This document shows positions 1 through 7,871 of a stretch of DNA of 64,000 nucleotides, in pieces. The first letter of the stretch is position 1, and the number at the start of each line of letters is the position of its first letter. Origin of the DNA: Acetobacter ghanensis. Its GTDB lineage: Bacteria; Pseudomonadota; Alphaproteobacteria; Acetobacterales; Acetobacteraceae. A program made the position numbers and the translations under genes. The DNA lies in NCBI RefSeq assembly GCF_001499675.1, contig NZ_LN609302.1, positions 1-64,000 of the forward strand, given 5' to 3'. The notes under the pieces are model-generated. The model had not been told where the DNA came from, did not search any database, and worked only from the letters and a program-made list of their open reading frames with translations.

Positions 1-782
1 GCTATGGCCTCCAGCACCGGCCCCTTGGGTGTGGCCTGCATGGCCAGTTGTGCGGAATCTGCCGCAACCACAACCCCCAGCACCGCCGGGCGCACGGCAT
101 ACCCTACGGCCTGACGGGGCTGCACAGCCGCCTCCACCTGCCGCGTTGTGCCCACAAACAGCCGCCCTCCGGTTGCGGGGTCTGGTATGGTGACCACCTG
201 CCCCGGCTGGGCCTGCGCAAACAGCACACGCCCCGGCTCCGGCTGTAGGTGCGTGGCAGGCAGGGTGGCGGGGGCGTGGCAACTCCCCTGCCCCGCCTTA
301 CGGGCAACACACAGCAGCCAGCCAGCCTTCTGCCGTTCCACCACGAGGGTGGGATGGTCCGGCAGATACAGCCGCAGAAGCGTGGCGCCGTTAAGGGCTA
401 TGCTCTCACGCCGGTCAAACAGGCTGCCATCCCCCGGCAGGTGGAACAAGGCAGGCAGGGCACGGTCCACCACCACCATAAGCTCCGCCCCGGACCAGAA
501 CGCCGCCAACCCGGTGTTGCCATCGCACGGCAGGAACAGGCTGGGGTCTGCCTGCGGCACAACACGCGGCAACGCATCCGCCTGCACGCTGGTCACTGGC
601 AGGGCGTGCAGCCCGTCCGACCGGGGCACATCCTGCACGGCCGGGGCGGACTGGCTGGCCGGATGGGTGCGCAGGGGGGCCGTATATGCGCAGGGCCCCG
701 TGGCAACCAGCCCTACGCAGGCCGCGCCTGCCAGCAACCCTATGGCCAAATGCCGCCGGTCTTCTCCCCTCCTGTCTGCCAC
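1..782 (-). CDS. Exported or membrane-anchored protein of unknown function, partial (C-terminus outside window)
   Basis: A minus-strand frame stays open from an in-frame stop upstream of 782 to the left edge, giving about 260 residues. The first start after that stop is GTG at 782. The N-terminus reads MADRRGEDRRHLAIGLLAGA and is followed by more small and hydrophobic residues, which looks like a signal peptide or anchor preceded by paired arginines. The rest has beta-type stretches such as FWSGAELMVVVDRA and LVVERQKAGWLLCVA, and it is rich in Ala, Pro and Gln. I do not recognise a family. It is divergent from the LysR gene and shares a 180-base intergenic region with it, so the regulator may act on it; that is only inference. 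The start codon is uncertain. Confidence 0.6.
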   Translation of the reverse strand, partial: MADRRGEDRRHLAIGLLAGAACVGLVATGPCAYTAPLRTHPASQSAPAVQDVPRSDGLHALPVTSVQADALPRVVPQADPSLFLPCDGNTGLAAFWSGAELMVVVDRALPALFHLPGDGSLFDRRESIALNGATLLRLYLPDHPTLVVERQKAGWLLCVARKAGQGSCHAPATLPATHLQPEPGRVLFAQAQPGQVVTIPDPATGGRLFVGTTRQVEAAVQPRQAVGYAVRPAVLGVVVAADSAQLAMQATPKGPVLEAI

Positions 783-962
783 GTGCCCTGTCTGCCCTTA
801 TAACGTTGCGCGTAACCCGGCCTGCGCCCCCATTGGTGTGCGCATGGCCGAACATCTGCCCGGTGTTTAGCCCAGCATGACAAAAACAAACATGGGCTGC
901 TAGAACAGATGCGTGTTTTAGCCCGCATCCCCCAGCCCCGCCCCTCTTACAGGAGCCGCTCC

Positions 963-1892
963 TTGCTTGACCGTTTCACCAGTATGCAGGTTTTTGTTAA
1001 GGTGGTGCAGGTTGGCAGCTTTAGTGCTGCAGCCCGTGCGCTGGCCCTCTCCCCCACTATGGTCACCAAGCATGTCACCGCGTTGGAAGACCGGCTGGGC
1101 GTAACGCTGTTCCGCCGCAGCACACGCCACCTCTCGCTCACCGAGGCGGGGCGCCTGTTCCTTGAAGGTGGGCAGCGTATTCTGGCCGACATGGAAGAAG
1201 TGGAACTGGCCGTAACCGAACAGCGGCGCGAGCCACGCGGCCACCTGCGGCTGAATGCCCCTGTCTCCTTCGCCATACGGTATGTGGCCCCTTATCTGCC
1301 GGAATTCAGCCGACTGTACCCACACGTAACGGTGGAACTGGGCCTGAACGACCGCACCGTGGACCTGATAGACGAGGGCTGGGACCTAACCCTGCGCATA
1401 CGCAAAATGCCCGCTAGCACCCTACGCAGCCGCAGGCTGGCCACCATTCGTATGGTCGTGTGCGCCGCCCCCGCTTATCTGGACCGCGCAGGCACCCCCA
1501 CCCATGTGGAGGAACTAAGCCAGCACGCCTGCCTTGGCTACACACTCAGCGGCACCAACAGCGCCAACCGCTGGAGCTTTGGTGAACGGGGAGAAAAAAC
1601 CGTGTCCGTTTCCGGCCCACTTAGCGCCAATAACGGAGATGTTCTGCGCGAGGCCGCACTAGCCGGGGCGGGCATAGTGTACCAGCCCGTGTTTGTTGTG
1701 AGCGAGGAACTCCGCGCTGGCCGCCTGCGTGCTTTGGCGCTGGACATGCCCCCCGTACCGGGGCCGGATCTGCACGCCGTTTATGCACCGGGCATAAACC
1801 TGCCGCTTAAAACCCGCGCCATGATAGATTTCCTCACGCAGTGTTACGCCCCTACCCCACCGTGGGAACAGGCGCTCGGCAACACGCTGTAA
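963..1892 (+). CDS. LysR-family transcriptional regulator
   Basis: This is a DNA-binding regulator with an N-terminal winged helix-turn-helix (residues about 1-60, MQVFVKVVQVGSFSAAARAL, then SPTMVTKHVTALEDRLGVTL) and a C-terminal periplasmic-binding-like effector domain. An upstream ATG at 909 exists, but the TTG at 963 is preceded by AGGAG seven bases upstream. It also gives the usual LysR beginning, LDRFTSMQVF, so I chose TTG. The length of 309 residues is normal. It is divergent from the partial gene at 1-782 and convergent with the aldo/keto reductase. The effector is unknown. Confidence 0.9.
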   Translation: MLDRFTSMQVFVKVVQVGSFSAAARALALSPTMVTKHVTALEDRLGVTLFRRSTRHLSLTEAGRLFLEGGQRILADMEEVELAVTEQRREPRGHLRLNAPVSFAIRYVAPYLPEFSRLYPHVTVELGLNDRTVDLIDEGWDLTLRIRKMPASTLRSRRLATIRMVVCAAPAYLDRAGTPTHVEELSQHACLGYTLSGTNSANRWSFGERGEKTVSVSGPLSANNGDVLREAALAGAGIVYQPVFVVSEELRAGRLRALALDMPPVPGPDLHAVYAPGINLPLKTRAMIDFLTQCYAPTPPWEQALGNTL

Positions 1893-1953
1893 AAGCCAAT
1901 CCACGCAAATATGCGGCTGCGGGCCAGACGTTACACGCCCGACCCGGCACCGC

Positions 1954-2946
1954 TCATACGCCAGATAAAGCCTGCTCAATGGCGGCCAGTTCCGTGGCGT
2001 CAAATGTCAGATTATCCAGTGCGGCCAGTGTTTCATCCAGTTGCTGCACGTTTCTGGCACCGATAATGGCGGATGTAACCACCGGGTTGCGCAGCGTCCA
2101 CGCCACGGCCATTTGCGCCAGACTCTGCCCGCGCGCCTGCGCCAGTTGGTCCAGCTGGCGCACGGCATCCAACACCTGCGGAGTTATGGCTGCCTGATCC
2201 AGAAAACGGCTTGTGGCCGCACGGGATTCGGATGGAATACCCCCCAGATATTTGCGCGTCAGCACCCCTTGAGCCAAAGGGGAGAAAATAACACACCCAA
2301 CCCCAAGCTCCTCCAGCGTTGGCAAAAGGGTGGCCTCTATGCCCCGGTTCAGCAGCGAGTATGCGGGCTGGTGCACAAGCAGGGGAACACCCGCAGAGCG
2401 CAAAATGACCTCGGCCTCCCGCGTGCTGGCAGCATCGTAGGAGGAAATGCCCACATAAAGCGCCTTGCCCTGCCTGTGGGCCTGCACCAGCGCACCTATG
2501 GTCTCTTCCAGCGGCACATCGGGCGTTGGGCGGTGGGAATAAAAAATATCCACGTAGTCCAGCCCCATGCGCTTCAGGCTCTGGTTAAGGGAGGCGAGCA
2601 GATATTTGCGTGACCCGCCATTGCCATAGGGACCGGGCCACATATCCCACCCCGCCTTGGTGGAAATAACCAGTTCATCGCGGTAGGGATGCAGGTCTTT
2701 TTGCAAAATACGCCCGAAGTTTTCCTCCGCCGAGCCATAGGGCGTGCCATAATTGTTGGCGAGGTCAAAATGCGTCACGCCCCGGTCAAACGCCCGGCGG
2801 ATGGTGGCGCGGCCGGTTGCAAAGGCGTCCGTATCTCCAAAATTATGCCACAGACCGAGGGAAATACGCGGCAGGTCCAGCCCGGAATGCCCACAACGCC
2901 GGAAGTCTGCCTGCTCGTACCGCGTGGCGGAAGGTTGCCAGTTCAT
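1954..2946 (-). CDS. Aldo/keto reductase, L-glyceraldehyde 3-phosphate reductase (YghZ/GprA) type
   Basis: This is a cytosolic NADPH-dependent carbonyl reductase of 330 residues. The catalytic tetrad is visible: Asp and Tyr in HFDLANNYG, Lys in ISTKAG and His in YSHRP. The text from GLDLPRISLGLWHNFGD through AGWDMWPGPYGNGGSRKYL is very close to the YghZ group, which reduces L-glyceraldehyde 3-phosphate and methylglyoxal. Substrate use here is inferred from the family. It lies 57 bases downstream of the MFS gene on the same strand and could be co-transcribed with the transporter and TonB receptor. No strong ribosome binding site precedes the ATG. Confidence 0.88.
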   Translation of the reverse strand: MNWQPSATRYEQADFRRCGHSGLDLPRISLGLWHNFGDTDAFATGRATIRRAFDRGVTHFDLANNYGTPYGSAEENFGRILQKDLHPYRDELVISTKAGWDMWPGPYGNGGSRKYLLASLNQSLKRMGLDYVDIFYSHRPTPDVPLEETIGALVQAHRQGKALYVGISSYDAASTREAEVILRSAGVPLLVHQPAYSLLNRGIEATLLPTLEELGVGCVIFSPLAQGVLTRKYLGGIPSESRAATSRFLDQAAITPQVLDAVRQLDQLAQARGQSLAQMAVAWTLRNPVVTSAIIGARNVQQLDETLAALDNLTFDATELAAIEQALSGV

Positions 2947-3003
2947 TGGATTACATGATCCTTTTTGGATAAAAATGGAAAAATTGTTATTCAGGCTTGT
3001 GTT

Positions 3004-4257
3004 TTACGCTACCAGAGCCACGTTCCCGCCCTGTGGCTCGCAAAAAGTACTCTCCAGCCACACGGGGGCCACCCGCACACGCAGCACGCTCCATGCCAGC
3101 ACATAGGCCAGACTGCACCCACCCAGAATAATCGGCATGGGCACAAAGCCGCTGGCCCACAGAATGGACGCCCCGCCAAGGTTACCGCAGAACGCGCCAA
3201 TACCCGTGGCCCGCCCGACCAAGCTGGCTGGCAGCCAGTCCGTAACCACCCCAAACAGGTTACTGGCAAAAACCTGATGCGCCATAAGGGCAACGGTAAA
3301 CAGGAGCAGACCAACAGTCAGCGACGTTGTGAAAAACACAAACATCATCGGCACAACGCATAGGGCTGCCGTGCCCATAACAATGCGGCGCGCCTGCTCC
3401 AAAGACCCCACATAGGGCCGCAAAAGCCCCGGCAGAACACCCCCGCAGAATGCGCCAATACCCGCACCAATATAAACCGTGCCCGATGCGCCGCTCATGC
3501 CGCGCATACTCAGGCCAAAATGGGCATGAAAAATATCGGGCAACCAGCTTAGCAGCAGCCACCATGTGGCGTCCGACAGCACCTTGCTAATGGAAAACGC
3601 CACAACAACCCGGCGCACCGCTGGGTCTCGCAGCTGTGCCTGTGCTCCACCACCCGCCTGTTGTGGCGCAACCGAGGTAAAGGCAACCGGCCCACGGAAC
3701 TGCCAGCACAACGCCAGCACAAGCCCGACCCCGCCAAGCGCCACCACAAGGGCGCGCCAGCCAACCAGAGGCAGAGCCAGCGCCACCAGCAGGGGTGTCA
3801 GCACCGCGGCCACATTGGGGGTGGCGTTAAGAATACCAATAACCCTGCCCCGCTCGGAACGCGGGAAGACCTGCGCAATAAACTTCATCATACTAGGGGT
3901 GCCTGCGCCCTCAAACGCGCCAAGGCCCGCACGGATCAACACAAAATCCCGCACGGAGGAGGCAAAGGCGTGCAGCACGGTCAGCAGGCTCCAGCCTGTT
4001 AGCGCTACACCCAACGTGCGTTTTGGCCCCGCCCAGTCCACCAGCCACCCTGCCGCCAGCAGGCTGCACGCTGCGGCAACCTGCGTCCATGCGGCAATGC
4101 TGGCGTAGTCCCGCGCCGTCCAGCCAAATGTCTGATCCAGAACGGGCTTGAGCAGCGCAATAATCTGCCTGTCTGCTGCTGCCACCACAATAATGGAGCA
4201 TAACAGAACTGTTGTAAAAACCTGCGAAGGACGCTTGGATATTCCGTTCTGTGCCAT
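3004..4257 (-). CDS. MFS transporter
   Basis: This is a 417-residue inner-membrane protein with about twelve hydrophobic segments. It has the MFS loop 2-3 signature region (AGWLVDWAGPKRTLGVAL) and a second conserved loop at PRSERGRVIGILN. The composition fits the anion/organic-acid symporter branch, but the substrate cannot be read from sequence. Its start follows the TonB receptor stop by two bases, so the two are almost certainly translated from one mRNA. That pairing suggests the receptor and the permease carry the same compound through the outer and inner membranes. The divergent dioxygenase and the downstream reductase may act on it. Confidence 0.88.
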   Translation of the reverse strand: MAQNGISKRPSQVFTTVLLCSIIVVAAADRQIIALLKPVLDQTFGWTARDYASIAAWTQVAAACSLLAAGWLVDWAGPKRTLGVALTGWSLLTVLHAFASSVRDFVLIRAGLGAFEGAGTPSMMKFIAQVFPRSERGRVIGILNATPNVAAVLTPLLVALALPLVGWRALVVALGGVGLVLALCWQFRGPVAFTSVAPQQAGGGAQAQLRDPAVRRVVVAFSISKVLSDATWWLLLSWLPDIFHAHFGLSMRGMSGASGTVYIGAGIGAFCGGVLPGLLRPYVGSLEQARRIVMGTAALCVVPMMFVFFTTSLTVGLLLFTVALMAHQVFASNLFGVVTDWLPASLVGRATGIGAFCGNLGGASILWASGFVPMPIILGGCSLAYVLAWSVLRVRVAPVWLESTFCEPQGGNVALVA

Positions 4258-4259
4258 AC

Positions 4260-6557
4260 TCAGAAATCCTTGCGAAGCACAAAGCCGCCGTAACGCCCGT
4301 AATCACGCGGGATGGAGCTGGTCACACCGCCCAGCGCGCCATAGGCCATGTAGGAGGCATAATGCGTGTTAATGGCGTTCCGCATGACAAGTGAAAGCTG
4401 GAGCTTGAGCTTTTTGTCCTGCAATGTGGTGCTCATGTTCCATATGCCATAAGCCTTCTGCACCGTGTCTGGCGTTTCGGTCAGGGCGAACTGCGTGCGG
4501 CTCTGCCATGTGTAGTCACTATCCACCGATACGGTGAAGCGGTTGTTCAGGCTTTTTGTGTAATCCGCGTTCAGCACAAACTTCCAGCGTGGTGCAAACG
4601 GTAAGGGCTGGCCATTCACATTGCACGATGCCGGAGCACCCGCAGGGCAGTTAAACTTGTCCACCACAGCGTAGGTGTAGGCAAAGTTGCCGCCCAGCGT
4701 CAGCCCCGGCAGGGTGCGCACGGCCACATCCCCTTCGACCCCCTTGGAGGAGACGGACCCGGCATTGATCATACGGTAAACTGCGCCACCGGCCACGTTA
4801 TCCAGAAAATTAGCCTGATAGTTGGAAAAATTTTCAATAAATGCCGCAAAGTTTGCCGTCACACGCCGGTGCAGGAACTGGGATTTAAGCCCCAGTTCAA
4901 AACTGTTGTTCTGCTCGGGCTTAAGCACCTGCGCATCTGTTGCCTGCATATTGAAAAACGTATTGTAAGCAGGCCCCTTATAGCCATGCGAATAGGTAAA
5001 ATACGCATGAATATCGGGCTTGATGTCATATTGCAGGCCGATGCGGTCCACATACCCATTTTGCGATGTTGAGCCAGAGGACGCATAGGACGGGCGAATA
5101 CCCGTGACCGCCACGGCGGATGTGGACCGGCGTGACATGTCATACCCCAGATCATCCCGCAGCAGACGCAGACCCAGAATAGCCCGGAATTTTTTTGTAA
5201 AGTTCAGGTTCCCTTCGGCAAAAACGGCATAGTTGTTGTTGGTGATGCCATAATGCGACTGGCCATAAGCCGTGCTTTGCCCATTTTGCGAAAGAGCGCG
5301 GCTATACACCTCCCGGTCCACCCCATGCAGGTAGTAAAACCCGGCGACATAATCAAAAAAGTGCCCGCGGGGGGAGGCAATGCGCACTTCCTGCGAGGCC
5401 TGCCAGAAGTTCAGCGTGCCGTGGTCCCGCACCTCTGGCAGGGTGGCATACACACCGGACAGGCCATCGTAGTCCTGATCCTGAATGTTCTGCCACTGCC
5501 TGTAGGCGGAAATGGATGTTAGCTTGTACCCACGCCCAAGATCCCGATCAACCGTTGCGGAAAACCCGCCAGTATGGTCCACGGACCGGCTTTGTGTATT
5601 ATTGCTGACCGAGGTGTTGTTTTTGGACGGCGTAACCCCCTCGCCCGCCAGAGCGGAGGCCAATGTGGGGTTGGTTGTCACTGCGCCTGTGGGGTACGCT
5701 ACCTGATTGGTGGAGGTATAAACCCCTGTTGGCACCAGGTCGTTCTGGTACATGTAGTCCAGCCCAAAGGTAACCTGTGTTTCCTCATCCGGGGTCCAGA
5801 GGAACTTGCTGCGTGCGCCACGGTGTTCGTAGCCATTGACCATTGTATCATTGGCCAGATTTTTAACATTCCCGTCAAAACCACCGACCAGAAAAGACGC
5901 ATTGGCAACAAGTTTGGACGGAACAAGCGTGCCCGAAACACCCCCGGTCAGTCGGTATTCATTACCCGAAAAATAGGAGGTCTCCGCAAAGGCATGAAAG
6001 TCCGCCGTAGGCTGCCGGGTTACAATATTGACCGCGCCAGCCGAGGCATTTTTGCCAAACAGCGTCCCCTGTGGCCCGCGCATGACCTCCACATGGTCAA
6101 GGTCCAGAATATCCGCCGTGGCCTGCCCCGGCCGGGCCAGCACCACCCCATCCAGCACGGTGGAAACAGACGGCTCCACCCCCGGCGAGGTTGCAATGGT
6201 GCCTATACCGCGCACAAAGGTTGCCCGGTCCTTGGAGGAGGAGTTGGCCCGAAAGTTGGCGGAAGGGATAAATTCAAAAATCCCCTGCAGGTCATGCACG
6301 TTATCCCGCGTGGCCTGTTTGGCGGAATAGACTGATGTTGCCACCGGCACCTTTTGCAACGGTTCGCTGCGCCTGCGCACGCTAACGGTTACATCCTCCG
6401 CCTGCCCGGCTTCGAGTGCAGTGTGGTTTGTGGAAGATTTTTTAGTGGCTGGTGTCTGTAACTGCGCCTGTGCGGTGCCAGCGACCATGGCGCAACCAAG
6501 GGACGTCACCGAGACATTCAGAACAATACGGCGCAGGTTCGAAGGCAGGGTGAGCAT
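4260..6557 (-). CDS. TonB-dependent outer-membrane receptor
   Basis: This is a 765-residue TonB-dependent receptor. It has a signal peptide (basic start, then SVTSLGCAMVAGTAQAQ), a TonB-box-like segment (EDVTVSVRRR, about residues 55-65) and a plug domain with the conserved VEVMRGPQGTLFGKNASAGAVN. A long beta-barrel follows, ending in GGFVLRKDF with a terminal Phe, as expected for outer-membrane barrels. A GTG twelve bases further upstream is possible, but the ATG at 6557 has GGA at suitable spacing. It is translationally adjacent to the MFS gene and divergent from a TauD-type dioxygenase. The ligand is unknown. A role with organosulfur or aromatic compounds is a guess from the dioxygenase neighbour. 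Confidence 0.92.
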   Translation of the reverse strand: MLTLPSNLRRIVLNVSVTSLGCAMVAGTAQAQLQTPATKKSSTNHTALEAGQAEDVTVSVRRRSEPLQKVPVATSVYSAKQATRDNVHDLQGIFEFIPSANFRANSSSKDRATFVRGIGTIATSPGVEPSVSTVLDGVVLARPGQATADILDLDHVEVMRGPQGTLFGKNASAGAVNIVTRQPTADFHAFAETSYFSGNEYRLTGGVSGTLVPSKLVANASFLVGGFDGNVKNLANDTMVNGYEHRGARSKFLWTPDEETQVTFGLDYMYQNDLVPTGVYTSTNQVAYPTGAVTTNPTLASALAGEGVTPSKNNTSVSNNTQSRSVDHTGGFSATVDRDLGRGYKLTSISAYRQWQNIQDQDYDGLSGVYATLPEVRDHGTLNFWQASQEVRIASPRGHFFDYVAGFYYLHGVDREVYSRALSQNGQSTAYGQSHYGITNNNYAVFAEGNLNFTKKFRAILGLRLLRDDLGYDMSRRSTSAVAVTGIRPSYASSGSTSQNGYVDRIGLQYDIKPDIHAYFTYSHGYKGPAYNTFFNMQATDAQVLKPEQNNSFELGLKSQFLHRRVTANFAAFIENFSNYQANFLDNVAGGAVYRMINAGSVSSKGVEGDVAVRTLPGLTLGGNFAYTYAVVDKFNCPAGAPASCNVNGQPLPFAPRWKFVLNADYTKSLNNRFTVSVDSDYTWQSRTQFALTETPDTVQKAYGIWNMSTTLQDKKLKLQLSLVMRNAINTHYASYMAYGALGGVTSSIPRDYGRYGGFVLRKDF

Positions 6558-6874
6558 TCTATTTTCCACTACGTCTGGAAGTTTAAATACGAATCGACTC
6601 GCAATTAACGATGCAATTTCGTTATGTAGTCAAGATTAAACTATCAATCGTTGTTAATAATAGAATTTTAGTATATTTAACGATCAAGAATCGCCATAAT
6701 CCGAGTCCGGAACGGGGTTTCCTGCTCCCGACTCCACGCAACACATTGTGGGACTGCTCAATGCCTGAAACAAAGATATGTTGTAAAACAACACTCTAAG
6801 ACAAACTTCAGACGCATCCCCTTCCATCACACATATTCCACCAAAAATTGGTGTTGTTTTTGAGGAATACCCAA
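6558..6874. promoter_or_regulatory. AT-rich divergent promoter region between TonB receptor and TauD-type genes
   Basis: This 317-base spacer is clearly more AT-rich than the genes on either side and holds no convincing gene. TTAACGAT occurs at 6605-6612 and 6677-6684. An inverted, one-base-longer version (ATCGTTGTTAA) starts at 6647. These copies could be sites for a regulator of both divergent units; this is inference. I could not assign -10 or -35 boxes with confidence. Confidence 0.4.
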
Positions 6875-7831
6875 ATGTCTCTCGGTCTGGTAGAAAAAAC
6901 AGCCTCGCCCACCGTTACAAAACTTGGTGGCCAGATTGGCGCGGAGATCAGGGGCATTACCTTGTCCCCCGATCTGGACGAAGCCAGCGTTGCGTTCGTT
7001 TACAACGCCATGCTGGAGCATAAGGTTGTCTTCTTTCGCAAACAGTCGCTGACCAGCGCGCAGCAGGAGGCGCTTGGCGCACGGTTTGGCACGCTTGTGT
7101 CCCACCCCACGGTCTCCAGCGCACAAGGCACAAAACATATTTTTGAGCTTAAGGCGCGCAAAGGACGGGCGGCCAACACATGGCACGCGGACATGACATT
7201 CATGGCCTCCTACCCCAAGGCGTCCATCCTGCGGTGCATCCGCCCCTCCCCTTATGGCGGCGCAACATTGTGGGCCAATACCGCCACGGCGTACCGCTCG
7301 CTACCACAACCCTTGCAGGATCTGGCCGACAAATTATGGGCCATTCACACCAATAACGAGTATGACCACACGGACCTGATTGCCGAGCGCGACTGGGAAT
7401 TTATTCAGTGGCAGGCCAATGTTTTTGCCGCCCGCGTGTTTGAGGCCAAACACCCTGTGGTGCGCGTACACCCCGAAACGGGGGAAAAGACCCTGCTGCT
7501 GGGCCAGTTCATTAAACGGCTGGTCGGCTTCAACCTGCCGGATTCACGGGCATTGCTTGGCATTTTGCAAGGGCATGTTACCCGGCCGGAAAATACAATA
7601 ACCTGGCACTGGCAGGCTGGGGATGTTGCCATGTGGGATAACAGGGCGACTGAACACCGCGCCATTGCCGACTTTGGTCAGGAGGAGCGGGAACTCCAGC
7701 GCGTTACACTGGTGGGGGACACCCCCCGCAGCGTGGATGGGCAGCAAAGCCAGCAGGTTGTAAACGGCACGCCCAACCCGGTCCTGCTACTGGAACAAAC
7801 GGGCACATGGGGCCCACGCGCGCAGGACTAA
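6875..7831 (+). CDS. TauD/TfdA-family Fe(II)/2-oxoglutarate dioxygenase
   Basis: This is a 318-residue non-haem iron oxygenase of the TauD/TfdA family, which hydroxylates sulfonates, alkyl sulfates, phenoxyacetates and similar compounds using 2-oxoglutarate. The iron ligands are visible as HxD in NTWHADMTF and a distal His in NRATEHRAIADF; the Arg of the same motif is a candidate 2-oxoglutarate ligand. An upstream TTG at 6848 keeps the frame, but the ATG at 6875 follows GAGG nine bases upstream and is the better start. It is divergent from the TonB receptor and MFS pair, suggesting it oxidises the imported compound. The exact substrate is not determinable. Confidence 0.88.
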   Translation: MSLGLVEKTASPTVTKLGGQIGAEIRGITLSPDLDEASVAFVYNAMLEHKVVFFRKQSLTSAQQEALGARFGTLVSHPTVSSAQGTKHIFELKARKGRAANTWHADMTFMASYPKASILRCIRPSPYGGATLWANTATAYRSLPQPLQDLADKLWAIHTNNEYDHTDLIAERDWEFIQWQANVFAARVFEAKHPVVRVHPETGEKTLLLGQFIKRLVGFNLPDSRALLGILQGHVTRPENTITWHWQAGDVAMWDNRATEHRAIADFGQEERELQRVTLVGDTPRSVDGQQSQQVVNGTPNPVLLLEQTGTWGPRAQD

Positions 7832-7871
7832 CGTAACAAGGGGTGCGGAGCGGACCCGGCTTTGGGGCCGC

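Noticed and set aside
148..870. Long plus-strand frame of 240 codons at the left edge
   Set aside because: It is the complement of the minus-strand partial protein, which has a signal peptide and coherent beta-strand text. The plus frame is Arg/Ser/Pro-rich without any domain.
7832..7871. GAGCGG/CCGCTC inverted repeat between the dioxygenase and GGDEF-EAL genes
   Set aside because: The loop is long and there is no T run on either strand, so a terminator call is weak.
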